Positions 54,301-63,209 are shown, counted from the first letter of the stretch. The stretch is 64,000 nt of DNA from Nitrososphaeria archaeon (GCA_029775915.1 JARVKA010000002.1:1-64000); one strand, 5' to 3'. The notes: generated by a model from the letters alone, not told the origin. Program-made: numbers and translations.

Positions 54301-54394
54301 TTGTTACTGCCCCACCGATTTTCAAAAAATCTCTTCTATTAATCTTATTTACTGTTCCATTTGATATTTCAAATAATTTAGATTCATTTGACAA
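51308..54394 (-). CDS. fdhA: Formate dehydrogenase alpha subunit, molybdopterin, Tat-exported
   Basis: The 1028-residue protein starts at TTG 54394 with a Tat signal (RRDFLKIGGAVTITTLALG, arginines 20-21). The [4Fe-4S] ligands are Cys70, Cys73, Cys77 and Cys128. The active-site residue is Cys244 in HQARKCHASTVVAL, so this is a cysteine rather than selenocysteine enzyme. Later motifs include SNPAESHTMEFKW, LLLGNIGVPGGGINALRGISNVQGS and a C-terminal molydopterin domain (EYPHVLTTFRLAEHM). Length and HQARKCH motif favour a formate dehydrogenase-N type enzyme facing outside. Bis-MGD may hold Mo or W. Confidence 0.93.
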   Translation of the reverse strand: MSNESKLFEISNGTVNKINRRDFLKIGGAVTITTLALGAIPEVQGSSITILPQRGRMQNYKIGKKTPSICPYCAGGCGLLVTTLEGSSVDMKEGDIYAKFLERDLSTRGKIIEIEGDPYHPINQGALCSKPSALIQAVNSPRRILYPMKRTNPKKGENEDPKWVRISWDEAYSIIAEKIKDALATVPYKRKNPKTGKDDYYYVGRDSPIAWLGSSYWNNEECYLARKLISLLGSNNVEHQARKCHASTVVALANTFGFGAMTNHIVDAKNSKCFLIMSNPAESHTMEFKWVTEAIEKNNAIVINLDPRYNRTSSKAHIYARYRSGSEAAIYLGLIRYLLYEKPERIDREFIEKRTNAPYDLQGNLVGLDHPNSIFNRLKALVAKYTPEEVSRISGIPVDKFKLIADTFTDPKNRPCNIYYAMGTTQHTNATQAIRAQAILQLLLGNIGVPGGGINALRGISNVQGSTDMNLLMHVIMGYRAPPRDETEIRRYQKWKNYDPVKRGGCYDPNAKKANDDDPSYNKIEQRYYNRHFPTWNALEYHWGIYIGTWPGIDPDNEPVICDLPVGFGNPIVKLFRKILAGEIKVLICNGENPAVSMPNAGLVRKALSSPDLFLVVNELFETETAWYADIVLPGTFQVERSGSITNTGRWIQWRWKAADPPGECKPELEYLTELYERIRFVLKKAGIKLPSEKFGEENGVVVKRTIGGVDLPVNPELAWPSRFGRDPESIYKEIGAKSIKVGNTTLFQSAANVLYRNSYDPEARPDIDGIMPKRRDIRPVDEQDAKYGYFKNWAWSWMDNQRILYNINESNPGVKTFFVWFAMNENVWLGLDKAAIWSSQLYNPKLPPTNPLHHGLPLHNEPAESPDSELAKEYPTMWGDYYTYYEPVAIGKSEEYPHVLTTFRLAEHMQAGGLTRNQPWLIECHPEMFVEISPALAKEIGVKSGDYVIVKTARNPKGEKMKCIVTERLQPLTINGKIIHEVAMPWHWGFKGLSTGVSANVLVIDAVDVSAHIPEYKACLCKVEKAS

Positions 54395-54515
54395 TCTTAA
54401 TCAGCCGTAAAAAAATTAAGATGAGCTACTTATATTTCTTTACTCATTTATTTATTTACTCTATTTACATCTACAATAATACTTCTCTATTTACTTAGAG
54501 ATTTCTCTTTGTATT

Positions 54516-54668
54516 TTACACATTATTGTTAATTATTCGCTCTTTTGGTGTATGCTCTTCACATAAAACTAGAGGAATCTTAATGGGAGAGTAACCGAGT
54601 CTTTTGCCACATACTATACAAATTAACTCTGTGAATACGAGCGTATCTAACTTTATATTTGTGGACAA
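54516..54668 (-). CDS. Small cysteine-rich protein upstream of fdhA
   Basis: A 50-residue protein starts at TTG 54668 with GAGGTGA five bases before it. It contains ICIVCGKRLGYSPIKIP and then VLCEEHTPKE, a CxxC...C..H set suited to bind zinc or a cluster. It is the gene just upstream of fdhA on the same strand (122 bases apart). No close family is known to me. It may be a maturation or regulatory factor of the formate dehydrogenase operon. Its ribosome site and cysteine pattern support a real gene. Confidence 0.62.
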   Translation of the reverse strand: MSTNIKLDTLVFTELICIVCGKRLGYSPIKIPLVLCEEHTPKERIINNNV

Positions 54669-54965
54669 ATGATTCACCTCACTTTAATAAGTTTTAAGCT
54701 CGCTTTAGTAAGCTATTAATATTGCGCCTCTATCCGTTAAATACATAACTGTAATTTTCTAGATATTCGTGTAAAGATCACTCAATTCTATAATCTCCAA
54801 ATGCAAAATTTTCATAAACGTTACTCTTAAGCTATGAATCATCACATATTTACCCAACTTTTAGAAGCTAAATCTAAATTAATTATCTAAACTTGAGATA
54901 GTATTAACTTTATTAGTTATTAAGGAAAAATACTATCCCCGCTCAACGATGTATAATACTCTAAA

Positions 54966-56030
54966 CTATTTCTCAAATTGCAAATTGAGATTCTCTTTTT
55001 GATTCAATAGGCAAAGTAATCCTAAAGCACCCGTTATCATATGATCGTTAAGAGGGTTGCCAAATTGGAATTGTAAATTCGTTCTCTTAATAATCTCTCG
55101 CTTCGGTCCGGTTACAATAATAGCATCTATAGGCCCTCGGCACTTTTGGTTAATATAAGCGCCATGACCACCCTCATTTAAAATTTGCTCATGTGTTAAT
55201 CTTCCATTTATTAATAATTGGATAAAACGCTCCAACTTATCTGGTGTTAAAGTTGCAGTGTGTGTCTCAAAATAGCCAACAATCTCTCCTTTTATCAACA
55301 TAGCTGCAAATGTGTGACCATTACCTATATCCAATGTAATTATCTTCTCCTTATTTATTGCATGATGGTCGAGAGAAGCACCAACACAAGCTGCAATAAC
55401 TGTATCGGTAACGTATATCTTACCTGAGAAAGATTCTCTTAATTGTTGAGAGACAGATCTCATTCTAAGAAGTGTATTTGGAATATCTTTATCCTCAAAT
55501 AATAAACTTACAGGTTTTGGATCCTTTTCAATAAATTCTTTTAATAAATTATGGCGATATTCAATCGGGGATATACCTTTTGGAGCTTTTCCATGATCTT
55601 GAACTGCAAACACAATATAATCCAACTTAGTACAAATTTCATTCTTCACAGCAAACTCTAATAAAAGTTTTAAATCGATCTCTCTTAACTCTATCGTTAT
55701 GAAATCTTTCTCATTGGAAATATGATTAACAATTTCTATTCCCATAGACTTTACGTAATTTAAATCATAATTGAATGTGAGTGCTGCTGGTAATGTTGCT
55801 TTAACTCTCTTTCCCTTACTTATTAACTCTTTTACAGATCTTGTTATCGGACCGCCACCAATTATACCGCCCGTAAGTAAAAGATTTTCATGCTTAATCT
55901 TCGATATTTTACGAGCAAAGACTTGAGTTGCTGATGGTAAAATCATTTTTGGTAAAAATTCATATGATGGGCTGTAAAATAATACATCTTGGGTACCTAA
56001 TCCTACATCAATACAGCATATAGCGACCAA
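54966..56030 (-). CDS. DUF1786 family protein (ASKHA-like fold)
   Basis: The 354-residue protein starts IDVGLGTQDVLFY, a phosphate-1-like motif, and has a second ITLDIGNGHTFAAMLIKGEI and then NEGGHGAYI and IIVTGPKRE, consistent with an acetate/sugar kinase-HSP70-actin fold. This is DUF1786, found in archaea and some anaerobic bacteria, often near radical SAM or glycyl-radical genes. Activity unknown. It precedes nothing downstream within its strand for 0.3 kb and sits 8 bases after the PadR gene, so PadR may control it. Confidence 0.8.
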   Translation of the reverse strand: MVAICCIDVGLGTQDVLFYSPSYEFLPKMILPSATQVFARKISKIKHENLLLTGGIIGGGPITRSVKELISKGKRVKATLPAALTFNYDLNYVKSMGIEIVNHISNEKDFITIELREIDLKLLLEFAVKNEICTKLDYIVFAVQDHGKAPKGISPIEYRHNLLKEFIEKDPKPVSLLFEDKDIPNTLLRMRSVSQQLRESFSGKIYVTDTVIAACVGASLDHHAINKEKIITLDIGNGHTFAAMLIKGEIVGYFETHTATLTPDKLERFIQLLINGRLTHEQILNEGGHGAYINQKCRGPIDAIIVTGPKREIIKRTNLQFQFGNPLNDHMITGALGLLCLLNQKENLNLQFEK

Positions 56031-56037
56031 TTTATTA

Positions 56038-56505
56038 TTAACTACTTTCTTCCTCTTTATTAATTCTATTCAACTCTGTTATTAAGAAATTTTTATACTT
56101 CTCTTTTTGTTCTTTACTCAATTTAAGAATATCTTCACGTAACATAGTGATTAAACCTATAATCCTATCGATTATATCTTGAGTTACAAAGCCTCCATAT
56201 GTAAATAAGCGTATAATCGCTCCAAATATTTTATCAAACTCTTCACGTACCTCAATATATTCTTCAAGCTTTCTTAATCCCTTCTCAGTAATTTTATAAC
56301 CTTTTTCAACCTCTTCAATCAACCCCTCAGATAGAAGTCTGCCCAATAATGGATAAACAAGGCCAGGAGATGGTTTCCAAGCACCTTTTGTTCTCCTTTC
56401 AGTCTCCTCAATAATCTCCTTACCCGTCATAGATTTTTCTCTCAATAATGACAGGATGTAGAATCGTGAAAAGCCCCTTGGCACCACACTTCTACCTTTG
56501 CTCAT
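56038..56505 (-). CDS. PadR-family transcriptional regulator
   Basis: From ATG 56505 the 155-residue protein has the PadR winged helix: FSRFYILSLLREKSMTGKEIIEETERRT, WKPSPGLVYPLLGRLLSEGLIEEVEKGYKITEKG, then a C-terminal helical dimerisation arm. The longer frame from 56622 would start upstream of its own promoter. A 28-bp perfect palindrome overlaps the start codon, and a TATA box lies just beyond it, so autorepression is likely. DUF1786 lies directly downstream in the same direction. Confidence 0.9.
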   Translation of the reverse strand: MSKGRSVVPRGFSRFYILSLLREKSMTGKEIIEETERRTKGAWKPSPGLVYPLLGRLLSEGLIEEVEKGYKITEKGLRKLEEYIEVREEFDKIFGAIIRLFTYGGFVTQDIIDRIIGLITMLREDILKLSKEQKEKYKNFLITELNRINKEEESS

Positions 56506-56531
56506 ATCACTAATGATATCATTAGTGATAT
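56504..56531. promoter_or_regulatory. Perfect 28-bp palindrome at the PadR start: probable operator
   Basis: The left arm ATATCACTAATGAT (56504-56517) is the exact reverse complement of the right arm ATCATTAGTGATAT (56518-56531). On the minus strand the TATA-like CTTATATATC directly precedes it, so the palindrome covers the transcription start and the start codon of a leaderless transcript. PadR dimers bind such dyads, so this is probably its autoregulatory operator. Confidence 0.8.
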
Positions 56532-56667
56532 ATAAGTTTTGTGTTAACAATAAAAGACTCAATTTATCAATTCTTTTCCTACACTTATTTATAATTTTAA
56601 GCTTGATAATCAATATCCTCAAAATTTAAGTTTTATTAGTAAGTAAAGCTATTAAATCTTGAGAGTT

Positions 56668-57114
56668 ATGAAGGTTAAGGATGTTATGAGTAAAGATGTG
56701 GTTAAGATTGAAGCGAATAAAAATGTGCTAGATGCTGCAAGGCTTATGAGTGAAAAAGGTGTTGGATGTTTAATCGTAGTTTCAAGTGGTAAAGCGATAG
56801 GGATTATTACTGAAAGAGATTTAGTATCAAGGGTTTTAGCAGAGCCTTTCGACCCCTCAAAAGTTTTAGTTAGCGATATTATGAGTACACCCTTATTTAC
56901 AATATCTTCTGATCAAACGTTAAATGAAGCTGCTGAGCTTATGTTAAAATTTAAAGTGAGAAGATTACCTGTAGTTGATAAAGGTGTTTTAGTTGGGATA
57001 ATAACTGCAACCGATTTGGCTAATGCTTTAGCCAATAAAGCGTTAAATGAAAGTTTAATACTTAAAGCGATAGCTAGATATAGTAAGCCACCTGAATTCG
57101 GTCCTTATAGATGA
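56668..57114 (+). CDS. Two-CBS-domain protein
   Basis: From ATG 56668 (TTG 56659 is an alternative) the 148-residue protein has two CBS domains: KVKDVMSKDVVKIEANKNVLDAARLM with GIITERDLVSRVL, and DIMSTPLFTISSDQTLNEAAELM with GIITATDLANAL. CBS pairs bind adenine nucleotides and act as energy or redox sensors. No catalytic partner is fused or adjacent, so the target is unknown. Confidence 0.9.
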   Translation: MKVKDVMSKDVVKIEANKNVLDAARLMSEKGVGCLIVVSSGKAIGIITERDLVSRVLAEPFDPSKVLVSDIMSTPLFTISSDQTLNEAAELMLKFKVRRLPVVDKGVLVGIITATDLANALANKALNESLILKAIARYSKPPEFGPYR

Positions 57115-57220
57115 TGAACGCTAAAAGGTAATAATTGTTACAATATTTGGTATTTTTATTATTCTTTAGCATAAAATTAATTGCAAGATGAGAAAGAGGC
57201 TTGAAGTGGTGAAGCTTTTA

Positions 57221-57288
57221 TTTAGTGTCAGATTTTTAAAAGAAAAATAATTTTTTCCTTGCTCACTTACACTAAATCTAACACTAAT
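57221..57288 (-). repeat. Terminal-inverted-repeat element, copy 2 (inverted)
   Basis: Read on the minus strand the 68-bp unit begins ATTAGTGTTAGATT (57288-57275) and ends AATCTGACACTAAA. Inside it has AGTGTAAGTGAG, AAGG and AAAAAATTATTTTTC, in the same order as the copy at 46026-46088. Two of 14 positions differ between the ends. It lies in the 309-base gap between the CBS and XPB genes, which otherwise holds no recognised feature. Confidence 0.72.
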
Positions 57289-57423
57289 GATATAATGTTC
57301 AGATAAGTTGATAAATACTTTGTAATAGAAGATATAAAGACTTATTTGAGTCTATCTGAAAAATTGATAATCTAAGAGTTATAAATAAGCAGTCTTTCTC
57401 AATGTAAATAATTTGGGCATAAA

Positions 57424-59103
57424 GTGCAGATTTTAAAGTTAAATTCTTGTTTATACAATCTTTTGATGGAGTTGAGCTTTAAAACCTTAACACTTCAAGA
57501 GTTAGAATTTGAGCTACCAATGGTAGATGAACAATCATTTAAAGAGATTCTTCAATTCACAGATTTTCTTGGTTATGATAATATTAGTAAGAGATATCAT
57601 TACAAATTGAATTTAGAAAAGTGTGCAACTATTGATAATGATAATCTTAAAAGACTTGCTCGATATGGTATTTATCTTTCAAATGATGTGTTGAGAGAGA
57701 TAGAGAGGTTAAGGGGCGAAAGGTTAGTAAATATTTCTATTCAAGGTGGAGATCTTGTTATAACATTAACACCTAGCGCATTAAATTTAATCCCAAGTTA
57801 TTGTGTGTATGAGTTAAAGACTAAAACTTATAGGGCTAAACCTAAAGATTTATGGAAAATTTTGGACCATTTTCAAAACTTATGTAAAGTGAATATTACT
57901 TTTGATATAAAGCAAAAGCTTTCATTTTCACCATTATCATGCTTTACCTTAAGAGATTATCAAGCTCGATGTTACGATGCTTGGAGAGAAAATAAGTTTA
58001 AAGGTGTAATAGTACTCTCTACAGCAGCTGGTAAGACTTTTCTCGCTCTTCAAGCGATAGCAGATCTTAAAGTTAGGACTATGATAATTGTACCCTCTAT
58101 TGATCTTTTATATCAATGGAAGAAAAAGATCAGCTTGTATCTTAATGCTCCGAATGATTGTATAGGAATATATGGAGGAGGGAGTAAAGAAGTTAAGGAT
58201 ATTACAATTATAACTTATAAGTCAGCATATTTGAATGCTGAAATACTCTCAGATAAATTTATGTTAATAATCGCCGATGAAGCACACCATTCTTTAGCCA
58301 AAGAGTTTAGAAGGATTTTCGATGTGAGTATTGCTCGCTATAGAATGGGTTTAACAGCCACACCAATGAGAAGTGATGGATTGCATAAAGATTATGAACA
58401 AATTCTTGGTCCGATTATCAATCCAGTTTCTGAGTTAGAGCTTCAAGATAAAGGATACATAGCGAAGTATGATGTTAAGAGGGTATATGTGGAACTTGGG
58501 CTTGAAGCTTTTGAAGAGTATCAAAGGCAAATTAGTATATACAATGAATATTGTGAAAGTGTTTTTCCCAATGTTAAAAACCCAAAGAGAAGGTTTGAAT
58601 TATGCCTTAAGTATGCTGCTAAAGATCCGAAAGCAAGAGATGCTTTAAGAGCTAGAAGTAAAGCGAGGATTATAGCTTTAAGTGCTGATAAGAAGATTGA
58701 GCTTGTTGGTGAACTTTTATCAAAGTATTGGGATAAAAAAGTCTTAATATTTAGTAGATATGTGGATATAGTTGAGGAAGTGAGTCGAAGATATCTCATT
58801 CCACTTATTGTGGCTGATACAAGTGTTGAAGAAAGAAAAGCAATATTGGAGATGTTTAGAAAAGGCGAGGTAACGAAAATAGCCTCAGGTATGACACTTG
58901 AGGAAGGGATTGATGTGCCCGATGCTCAAGTTGGAATTATTATAAGTGGTTCGGGGAGTAATCGTGAATATTTACAAAGAATAGGCAGATTATTAAGGCC
59001 GAAAATGGAAAGAGCTATAGTAATTGAATTAGTTACAAAAGGAACGATAGATCAGCAACTTACAATAAGGAGGAGAAGATTTCAAGAATGGGATACTTCG
59101 TGA
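57424..59103 (+). CDS. XPB/Rad25-type DNA helicase
   Basis: The 559-residue SF2 helicase has a damage-recognition-type N-terminus, Walker A STAAGKTFLAL (Lys204), Walker B IADEAHHS (Asp285), TATPMR, a RED-like region and motif VI IGRLLRPK. This is archaeal XPB. It starts at GTG 57424. It is followed 6 bases later by the nuclease Bax1; the two work as a helicase-nuclease pair in nucleotide excision repair. Confidence 0.93.
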   Translation: MQILKLNSCLYNLLMELSFKTLTLQELEFELPMVDEQSFKEILQFTDFLGYDNISKRYHYKLNLEKCATIDNDNLKRLARYGIYLSNDVLREIERLRGERLVNISIQGGDLVITLTPSALNLIPSYCVYELKTKTYRAKPKDLWKILDHFQNLCKVNITFDIKQKLSFSPLSCFTLRDYQARCYDAWRENKFKGVIVLSTAAGKTFLALQAIADLKVRTMIIVPSIDLLYQWKKKISLYLNAPNDCIGIYGGGSKEVKDITIITYKSAYLNAEILSDKFMLIIADEAHHSLAKEFRRIFDVSIARYRMGLTATPMRSDGLHKDYEQILGPIINPVSELELQDKGYIAKYDVKRVYVELGLEAFEEYQRQISIYNEYCESVFPNVKNPKRRFELCLKYAAKDPKARDALRARSKARIIALSADKKIELVGELLSKYWDKKVLIFSRYVDIVEEVSRRYLIPLIVADTSVEERKAILEMFRKGEVTKIASGMTLEEGIDVPDAQVGIIISGSGSNREYLQRIGRLLRPKMERAIVIELVTKGTIDQQLTIRRRRFQEWDTS

Positions 59104-59109
59104 TAAGAA

Positions 59110-60366
59110 TTGTTTCCAAGAACTTTGTTAAAGTATAAAATTAAGAGCGGTGTGATGCACCCTTTCTTCTTAAATCCAAATTATAGCGATCATTTATTAA
59201 TAGCAAAAAATGCATTGAGTTTTTATGAATCTCAATTAGGAATTGAAAGAGGAAATATCGATTTTAATGAATTGCGTTATAGAATAGGGGATGATAGACT
59301 TGCTGATGGATTAAGATATGCTTTAAGCCATGTCTTCACTTATAAACCAAAATTGACTTATCATTTAAAGATTGATCCTAAAACTCTTAGGCTTAAACTT
59401 TTCAAATTTGTAGGATCGATGGATTGTGGCTTTGCAAAAAATAGGGTTGAGATATTAAAACGCTTTAAAGAAGAGTGTAGTGATGAAATAAAAAGGTTAA
59501 GCTTAGAGGATTTAGATAATTTCCTTTGGAGCGATTACCCAAAGAGTTACATACTCGTGAAAGTTAAGAATCATGTTAATCCTATTGATGTTATTAAATA
59601 TTACAATTACGAGGTTTTAGATACCTTATTATCAAACTCAAGAGTGCTAACCTTCACAACGAGAGGGAGTTTTAAATTACCTAAGGGCGCATTTGTTAAA
59701 GAGATTGTGAGAAATGTGAAAGAGCTCGGTCTCATTTATGATGCGCAATTGGATAATGAATACGTTTCTGTAAGTGTTTATGGGCCTATAGAGCTTTTTG
59801 GTAGACCTACAAGGTTTGCATCAAGACTCTCCATACTCTTTAGTAAAGTTCAACCGATTTTAAAAATTGTTGAAGAATGGTTTGTAAAGATTTTAATTCA
59901 TTTAAAAAGAGGGGATGTTTATTGTAAATTAACAAATCAAAATATGCCAGATTACGCTAAAGATGTGGAGATTGATGAGCAAATCATACCTATGTTTGAT
60001 AGTAAAGTGGAGCGTAAATTCTACATAGCAATGAGTAGTGTGAGTAAGTATAAAATTGAGAGGGAAGCAGAGCCTATAATAATTGGTAATACATTAATCG
60101 TACCTGATTACATATTCACTAGGAATGATGGTGTGAAATGGTATTTGGAGATTATTGGTTATTGGAGACCTGAATATGTAGCGAAGAAAAAAGCAAAGCT
60201 TATGGAGTTGAAAAAAGCTGGATTTAATAATTTAATACTCTTAATTGAGGATAACTATATTGATTATTTCAAGGATGTAGGTTTTCCAATATTTTCATAC
60301 AAAATGAAGGGTGATAAGTTAAACGTTCCTTACGGAGCGATTGTGAATCAAATATTGCAAGGTTAA
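59110..60366 (+). CDS. Bax1-type DUF790 nuclease, XPB partner
   Basis: The 418-residue protein starts at TTG 59110. A PD-(D/E)xK-type nuclease core appears near the C-terminus: VERKFYIAMSS, LIVPDYIFTR and KWYLEIIGYWRPEYVAKKKAKLMEL supply the Asp, Glu and Lys. An N-terminal basic region contains RYRIGDDRLADGLRYALSHVF. Gene order and spacing to XPB (6 bases) are those of the archaeal XPB-Bax1 pair, which unwinds and incises damaged DNA. Confidence 0.9.
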   Translation: MFPRTLLKYKIKSGVMHPFFLNPNYSDHLLIAKNALSFYESQLGIERGNIDFNELRYRIGDDRLADGLRYALSHVFTYKPKLTYHLKIDPKTLRLKLFKFVGSMDCGFAKNRVEILKRFKEECSDEIKRLSLEDLDNFLWSDYPKSYILVKVKNHVNPIDVIKYYNYEVLDTLLSNSRVLTFTTRGSFKLPKGAFVKEIVRNVKELGLIYDAQLDNEYVSVSVYGPIELFGRPTRFASRLSILFSKVQPILKIVEEWFVKILIHLKRGDVYCKLTNQNMPDYAKDVEIDEQIIPMFDSKVERKFYIAMSSVSKYKIEREAEPIIIGNTLIVPDYIFTRNDGVKWYLEIIGYWRPEYVAKKKAKLMELKKAGFNNLILLIEDNYIDYFKDVGFPIFSYKMKGDKLNVPYGAIVNQILQG

Positions 60367-60521
60367 ATTATATAAAAGTTAGTGAGAGAATTCCTATATC
60401 GAAATTAATAAATATCCATTATCAAAACATGTTGCATTTAAATGATTTAATTAATCTTAATTCTAAATCCTTTTTAAGCAAAGATTTTATTTAAGATAAT
60501 AATAAAAATTTGTGAACGATT

Positions 60522-61208
60522 TTGGATTTAGTAGATAATTTGAATGATAGTTTAAACTTCGCTAAGAAAATGTTTGATAATCTTGGGAAACTTTTGATAC
60601 TCATCATTTTAAACATAATTCCAATTGTGAACTTCATTATAATCGGCTATGCTGCGAGGATTATAAAAGATTCGCCAAGTATCAAAGAGGCGCCAAAGCT
60701 TGAAAATTACAGATCTTTATGGATTCAAGGCCTAAAGATATTGATTGTGATACTGATTTATTCGATAATTCCAATAATTATAATGAGTGTAAGCATTATA
60801 CCTTTATTAATAATCCCATGGGCGGTTGGGCGCACATTCGAAATGTTCACAATAATGCCATTTATAAGTAAGGGCTTCGTAACTCCTATCTTTATATTGG
60901 GGTTAATATTGACCATTCTATCTCTTATTTTTAGTATAATTGGTGCAATTAATATGATCAAATATGATCAATTTAAGAAAGCCTTTGATTTAAAAGAGAT
61001 TTTAACGATCATTAAAGGGATTGGATGGGGCAAATATATAATGTGGCTTATTATTATGTTTATAATAGCTCTTTTTATTGGAGGTTTAAGCAATATACCA
61101 TACATCGGTTGGCTTATATCATTGGTAATATCGCCGATTTATTTGATTTTTCTAAGTAGATCGGCAGCATTAATATATATGGAAGGAATAACTCGTAAAA
61201 ATGAATGA
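60522..61208 (+). CDS. DUF4013 membrane protein
   Basis: The 228-residue protein starts at TTG 60522 and has about six hydrophobic segments. The signature begins NLNDSLNFAKKMFDNLGKLLILIILNIIPIVNFIIIGYAARIIK, then LENYRSLWIQGLKILIVILIY, matching DUF4013, a family of membrane proteins of unknown function in archaea and bacteria. It is followed, tail to tail, by rps10. Function unknown. Confidence 0.85.
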   Translation: MDLVDNLNDSLNFAKKMFDNLGKLLILIILNIIPIVNFIIIGYAARIIKDSPSIKEAPKLENYRSLWIQGLKILIVILIYSIIPIIIMSVSIIPLLIIPWAVGRTFEMFTIMPFISKGFVTPIFILGLILTILSLIFSIIGAINMIKYDQFKKAFDLKEILTIIKGIGWGKYIMWLIIMFIIALFIGGLSNIPYIGWLISLVISPIYLIFLSRSAALIYMEGITRKNE

Positions 61209-61300
61209 TTTAAAGAATCTGCGTAATAATCTTGAATTCATGCTTTAATAAAGCTTAATTCGAGAAAATTTTTATGTATTAACTATAATAAGTTAAAAAA

Positions 61301-61612
61301 TTAGGTTTTAAGACTCACTTCTATGAATACATCTTCAGGAACTTTAAGCCTCATCAATTGGCGCATCGTTCTATCATCAGCATCCATATCAATTAACCTT
61401 CTATGAATACGCATCTCCCATCGATCAAAGGTATGACTACCTTGGCCCGATGGCGCTTTTCTTGTAACTATCTTTAACTTCTTCGTTGGTAGAGGTATTG
61501 GACCTTTACGTTTCACACCAGTTTTCTCAGTAATGCTAATAATTTCATTACAGACTTGCTCCAAGTTCTTAAGGTTAGTGGATGTGAGTTTTATTCGTGC
61601 ATATTGTGACAT
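61301..61612 (-). CDS. rps10: Ribosomal protein S10
   Basis: The 103-residue protein has [60 protein letters not shown] and a C-terminal [13 protein letters not shown], matching archaeal S10. It follows aEF1A on the same strand by 86 bases, the usual archaeal order S7-EF1A-S10. Confidence 0.96.
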   Translation of the reverse strand: MSQYARIKLTSTNLKNLEQVCNEIISITEKTGVKRKGPIPLPTKKLKIVTRKAPSGQGSHTFDRWEMRIHRRLIDMDADDRTMRQLMRLKVPEDVFIEVSLKT

Positions 61613-61698
61613 TTATTACCACTCTTAAGAGCTTATGGATACGTTATATATACTTTATTCTAAAGCTATTAAAGTTGGGCTTTATTTTTTAATTAATT

Positions 61699-63024
61699 TT
61701 AAGCAGTTACTTTTTCAGGCATCCATTTCTCTGTAATCTCACGTACTACGCCAGCTGCTATCGTTGTACCCATATCTCTAAGGGCAAATCTACCTAACTC
61801 TGGGAACTCTTTAAAAGTTTCAATACATAATGGTCGCAAAGGCCTTATTCTAACCAAGGCTGAATCTCCAGTTTTAATCGATTTTGGCTTTTCTTCAATA
61901 ATTTGACCAGTTCTTCGATCAATTTTAGCTATTAACTCTGCTAAACACGCAGCTACTTGAGCGGTATGTGCATGTAAAACTGGTGTGTAGCCAGCAGCTA
62001 TAGCGGTAGGATGATACACTACGATAATTTGTGCAATAAATTCCTTCGCTACTGTAGGTGGATTATCTAGAGGTCCTACCACATCCCCCCTTTTAATATC
62101 CTTCTTCGCAACACCTCTTAAGTTAAATCCAATATTATCACCAGCTATGGCTTCTTGTATAGGTACGTGATGTGTCTCAATAGACTTCACTTCAGCAGTA
62201 ATCATAGAAGGTGCAATTATAACAGTATCGCCAACTTTCATCCTACCAGTTTCTACTCGACCGACTGGCACCGTTCCAACACCAGTGATAGAGTATACAT
62301 CTTGAATAGGAATTCTTAAGGGCTTATTAACTGGTTTTTCAGGTTCTACAACTTGGTCTAAAGCCTCATATAATGTAGGACCTTTATACCAAGGCGTGTT
62401 TGGTGAGCGCTTTACGAGATTATCACCTACCCATCCCGATCCCGGTATAAAGTTAATCTTTGCCACATTGTAACCTACCGCTCTTAAAAGCTTCTCCAAC
62501 TCAGCCTTGCAATACTCATACCTTTCCTTACTATACTTCACCAATGGATCATCCATTTTATTAATCAATACAATTATTTGATTAACACCAAGTGTGAATA
62601 GAAGGAAGGAGTGTTCTCGAGTTTGACCGCCTGGCCCAATGCCCGTTTCAAATTCACCTGGCTTTGCTGAAGCTACAAGTAATGCTACATCAGCTTCACT
62701 CGCACCTGTTATCATATTCTTAACGAAATCTCTATGCCCAGGAGCGTCGATGAGTGTATAAAAGTATTTATCAGTTTCGAATTTTTGAAAAGCTAAATCT
62801 ATAGTTACACCTCTTTCACGTTCCTCTTTTAATCGATCGAGTACCCATGCAAATTTAAATGTATCACCAGCCCCAGTCTTTTCAGAATCTTTCGCATATT
62901 GCTCGATTGTTCGCTCATCTACTACGCCCAATTGATATAGAAAATGCCCCATAGCAGTTGATTTCCCATGATCAACATGCCCAACCACTACTAAGTTTAA
63001 ATGTGGTTTTTGTGGTTTTGCCAT
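61699..63024 (-). CDS. tuf: Elongation factor 1-alpha (aEF1A)
   Basis: The 441-residue GTPase has G1 [10 protein letters not shown]2 [12 protein letters not shown]3 DAPGHRDF and G4 NKMD, plus the two C-terminal beta-barrel domains ([26 protein letters not shown]). It carries aminoacyl-tRNA to the ribosome. GGGTGGG at 63031-63037 precedes the start. The gene lies between rps7 and rps10. Confidence 0.97.
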   Translation of the reverse strand: MAKPQKPHLNLVVVGHVDHGKSTAMGHFLYQLGVVDERTIEQYAKDSEKTGAGDTFKFAWVLDRLKEERERGVTIDLAFQKFETDKYFYTLIDAPGHRDFVKNMITGASEADVALLVASAKPGEFETGIGPGGQTREHSFLLFTLGVNQIIVLINKMDDPLVKYSKERYEYCKAELEKLLRAVGYNVAKINFIPGSGWVGDNLVKRSPNTPWYKGPTLYEALDQVVEPEKPVNKPLRIPIQDVYSITGVGTVPVGRVETGRMKVGDTVIIAPSMITAEVKSIETHHVPIQEAIAGDNIGFNLRGVAKKDIKRGDVVGPLDNPPTVAKEFIAQIIVVYHPTAIAAGYTPVLHAHTAQVAACLAELIAKIDRRTGQIIEEKPKSIKTGDSALVRIRPLRPLCIETFKEFPELGRFALRDMGTTIAAGVVREITEKWMPEKVTA

Positions 63025-63065
63025 CTTCTTCCCACCCTAACACTTACACAAAAATTAAGTTTCAG

Positions 63066-63074
63066 CTATATAAG
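63066..63074 (-). promoter_or_regulatory. TATA box upstream of aEF1A
   Basis: On the minus strand, CTTATATAGC (63066-63075) lies about 45 bases upstream of the aEF1A ATG, leaving a leader of about 20 bases that contains GGGTGGG. This is a normal archaeal promoter with a ribosome site. Confidence 0.5.
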
Positions 63075-63209
63075 AATTTACCTAAATTTATATTTATACT
63101 TTCATGTTAAAAGTTTCGTTAAATTTAAACATTACTTATAGCTTGTAGATTATAGAAAATATTCCTATGAGAATTTTTGATAAGATTCAATACAATAGTT
63201 AAAATTCAA

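Noticed and set aside
54430-54475. TTTACTCATTTATTTATTTACTC-like short repeats upstream of fdhA as operators.
   Set aside because: The repeats are simple AT-rich sequence without dyad symmetry, expected by chance in this composition.
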